A stretch of 64,000 nucleotides of DNA from Pseudochelatococcus contaminans (GTDB lineage: Bacteria > Pseudomonadota > Alphaproteobacteria > Rhizobiales > Beijerinckiaceae). The position numbers and the translations under genes are program-made. The notes beneath the pieces are model-generated. The model was not told the DNA's origin, searched no databases, and saw nothing but the letters and a program-made list of their open reading frames with translations. The stretch spans positions 1 through 64,000 of the forward strand of contig NZ_JACICC010000001.1 of assembly GCF_014195635.1 (NCBI RefSeq), given 5' to 3'. Shown here piece after piece: positions 63,139 through 64,000 of the stretch. The first letter of the stretch is position 1. Each line of letters opens with the position of its first letter.

Positions 63139-63591
63139 TCATTTGAGGATGTCCCTCTTGTCGATGTAATTGAGTTCCTCGATCAGCACGTCCTTGACGA
63201 TCTCCGCGCCGAAAACCCCGTTGACCGACGTTTTGATTTCCGTTGTCAGCTTGTCGAGGTTCTTCTTGTTGACGCCATCGAACTGGCGATCCGTATCGTC
63301 GTAGATCAGCCGGAACGCGCGATCGACAACCAGCGATTCGGGCGGAATCGACAACTCGCGCAGGGTGCGCGCGTCCGCCGTGTAGACGAACTGCGCGACA
63401 ACGTAGCCCTTAACCTCGTTATCGGTGACCACAGGCACGTTGATGGCCCGCACCTTGCGGTATTCGAGCCCTTCGAAATATGCCGACTGCGGCTCCTCGG
63501 CCGGAAGACTGGACGACCACTGGGCAACGCTATAGCTGGAAATCAGCGTCACGGCGCACACCCACAAGCCGACGAACATGAGACGGATCAT
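63139..63591 (-). CDS. Membrane-anchored flagellar-type protein (possibly FliL-like)
   Basis: A 150-aa protein with one N-terminal hydrophobic segment (LMFVGLWVCAVTLISSYSVA) and an extracytoplasmic domain with EYRKVRAINVPVV, VKGYVVAQFVYTADA and a C-terminal helical region. I do not recognise the family with certainty. A single-pass protein of this size next to chemotaxis and flagellar genes suggests a FliL-type stator-associated protein. The start overlaps the preceding gene's stop by 4 nt (ATGA). It is 119 bp upstream of cheA, same strand. Confidence 0.6.
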   Translation of the reverse strand: MIRLMFVGLWVCAVTLISSYSVAQWSSSLPAEEPQSAYFEGLEYRKVRAINVPVVTDNEVKGYVVAQFVYTADARTLRELSIPPESLVVDRAFRLIYDDTDRQFDGVNKKNLDKLTTEIKTSVNGVFGAEIVKDVLIEELNYIDKRDILK

Positions 63592-64000
63592 CGTCCGTAC
63601 CTTCCAAACGGACCCGCTTCCGCATATGTGCCATCGGATTCCGACGCGCGCAGCCCCTCCGCGACAAGCGCCGCGATTTCATGCGCGGCCTCGACATAGC
63701 GTTTGAGCATTGTCTCGCTATCGGCCAATTTCGTCCTGATCCGCGCCGCCTCCTGCATGATCGCCTCGCTGCCCTCCTCGATGAAGAGCTTGCGCCCGTC
63801 CAGCGCCTTGGAAAGACGCGTCAGATCAAGCAGGCACTGGCTTTTGCGGCGCGAGATGTCGTCCAGCTCGTCGAGCCGTCCCTGTTCCAGCGCCTCGCGC
63901 TCGGCATCGAGAATGACATCCAGCCGCCCGAACATCTGGTCCAGCGTAAGGCGTGTGCTCCCGCCACGCCGCGCGGGTTTCGCCGCTCCGCCATCGATGG
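63588..64000 (-). CDS. FlgN-like flagellar chaperone, possibly truncated at the window edge
   Basis: A helical protein of 115 aa if it starts at the ATG at 63935. The same frame stays open to the window edge (20 more codons, no stop), so its true start may lie outside. The residues LDVILDAEREALEQGRLDEL, SRRKSQCLLDLTRLSKAL and a terminal EIAALVAEGLRASESDG resemble FlgN-type chaperones that hold hook-associated proteins before export. The family call rests on helix pattern and position and is tentative. It is coupled to the next gene by a 4-nt overlap. Confidence 0.5.
   Translation of the reverse strand, partial: IDGGAAKPARRGGSTRLTLDQMFGRLDVILDAEREALEQGRLDELDDISRRKSQCLLDLTRLSKALDGRKLFIEEGSEAIMQEAARIRTKLADSETMLKRYVEAAHEIAALVAEGLRASESDGTYAEAGPFGRYGR

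Noticed and set aside
1-64000. CRISPR array, toxin-antitoxin pair, or complete insertion sequence
   Set aside because: I saw no regularly spaced repeats, no recognisable toxin/antitoxin pair and no intact transposase; only one decayed IS5-type gene is present.

Overview
This window reads as chromosomal DNA of an alphaproteobacterium, most likely order Hyphomicrobiales (Rhizobiales). The evidence is the set of neighbours (rluD-rpoH-purA-serA-serC), the CtrA-inhibitor family gene sciP, IalB and DUF2865 family proteins, the XRE/SulP pair, and two copies of a dispersed palindromic repeat of the kind common between rhizobial genes. GC is high almost throughout. The exception is an AT-richer stretch at about 42.0-46.4 kb. 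I cannot name the genus.

Layout. 0-25 kb is mostly housekeeping: polA; an S24/XRE regulator; sciP; a mnmA / SAM methyltransferase / HPP / folB / folK run; tRNA-Val; gph; rpiA; gor; class II DAHP synthase; rlmN; ialB; an XRE-regulated SulP anion transporter; and several small envelope proteins. 25-30.5 kb holds creA, leuA behind a leucine-rich leader peptide, a class D beta-lactamase, a MoaB/CinA-type protein, a gpt-like phosphoribosyltransferase and tRNA-Lys. 30.5-37.2 kb is a polysaccharide operon: wecB, a bcsB-like gene, an nfrB-like c-di-GMP-responsive glycosyltransferase and a putative TIM-barrel hydrolase. 37.5-39.5 kb is a methylation-damage repair divergon (ogt against ada-like and alkA). 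39.6-42 kb carries a GNAT acetyltransferase, a small Cys-rich redox-type protein and a D,D-carboxypeptidase. 42.5-46.4 kb is an AT-rich island with a three-domain methyltransferase/glycosyltransferase and a decayed IS5-type transposase, ending at tRNA-Glu. 46.6-54.7 kb is rluD, rpoH, a membrane protein, purA, serA and serC. 54.8-57.3 kb is an SGNH/MBOAT polysaccharide O-acetylation pair. 57.6-64 kb is a chemotaxis operon (cheA with a C-terminal receiver, cheW, cheB, cheR) preceded by two small flagellar-type genes.

Most interesting points. (1) The wecB/bcsB-like/nfrB-like/hydrolase operon resembles the E. coli N4-receptor glycan pathway. Its glycosyltransferase carries four MshEN half-motifs (two possible c-di-GMP modules), a BcsB-like protein replaces NfrA, and the promoter region has direct repeats. 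(2) An unlisted leucine-rich leader peptide precedes leuA. (3) The sciP leader is strongly structured and has a near-CtrA box. (4) A near-consensus promoter with an overlapping operator-like palindrome lies upstream of the XRE-SulP pair. (5) cheA has a fused receiver and no cheY lies in the visible operon. (6) An A/C-skewed tract follows polA. No CRISPR array, intact prophage or complete mobile element was seen.
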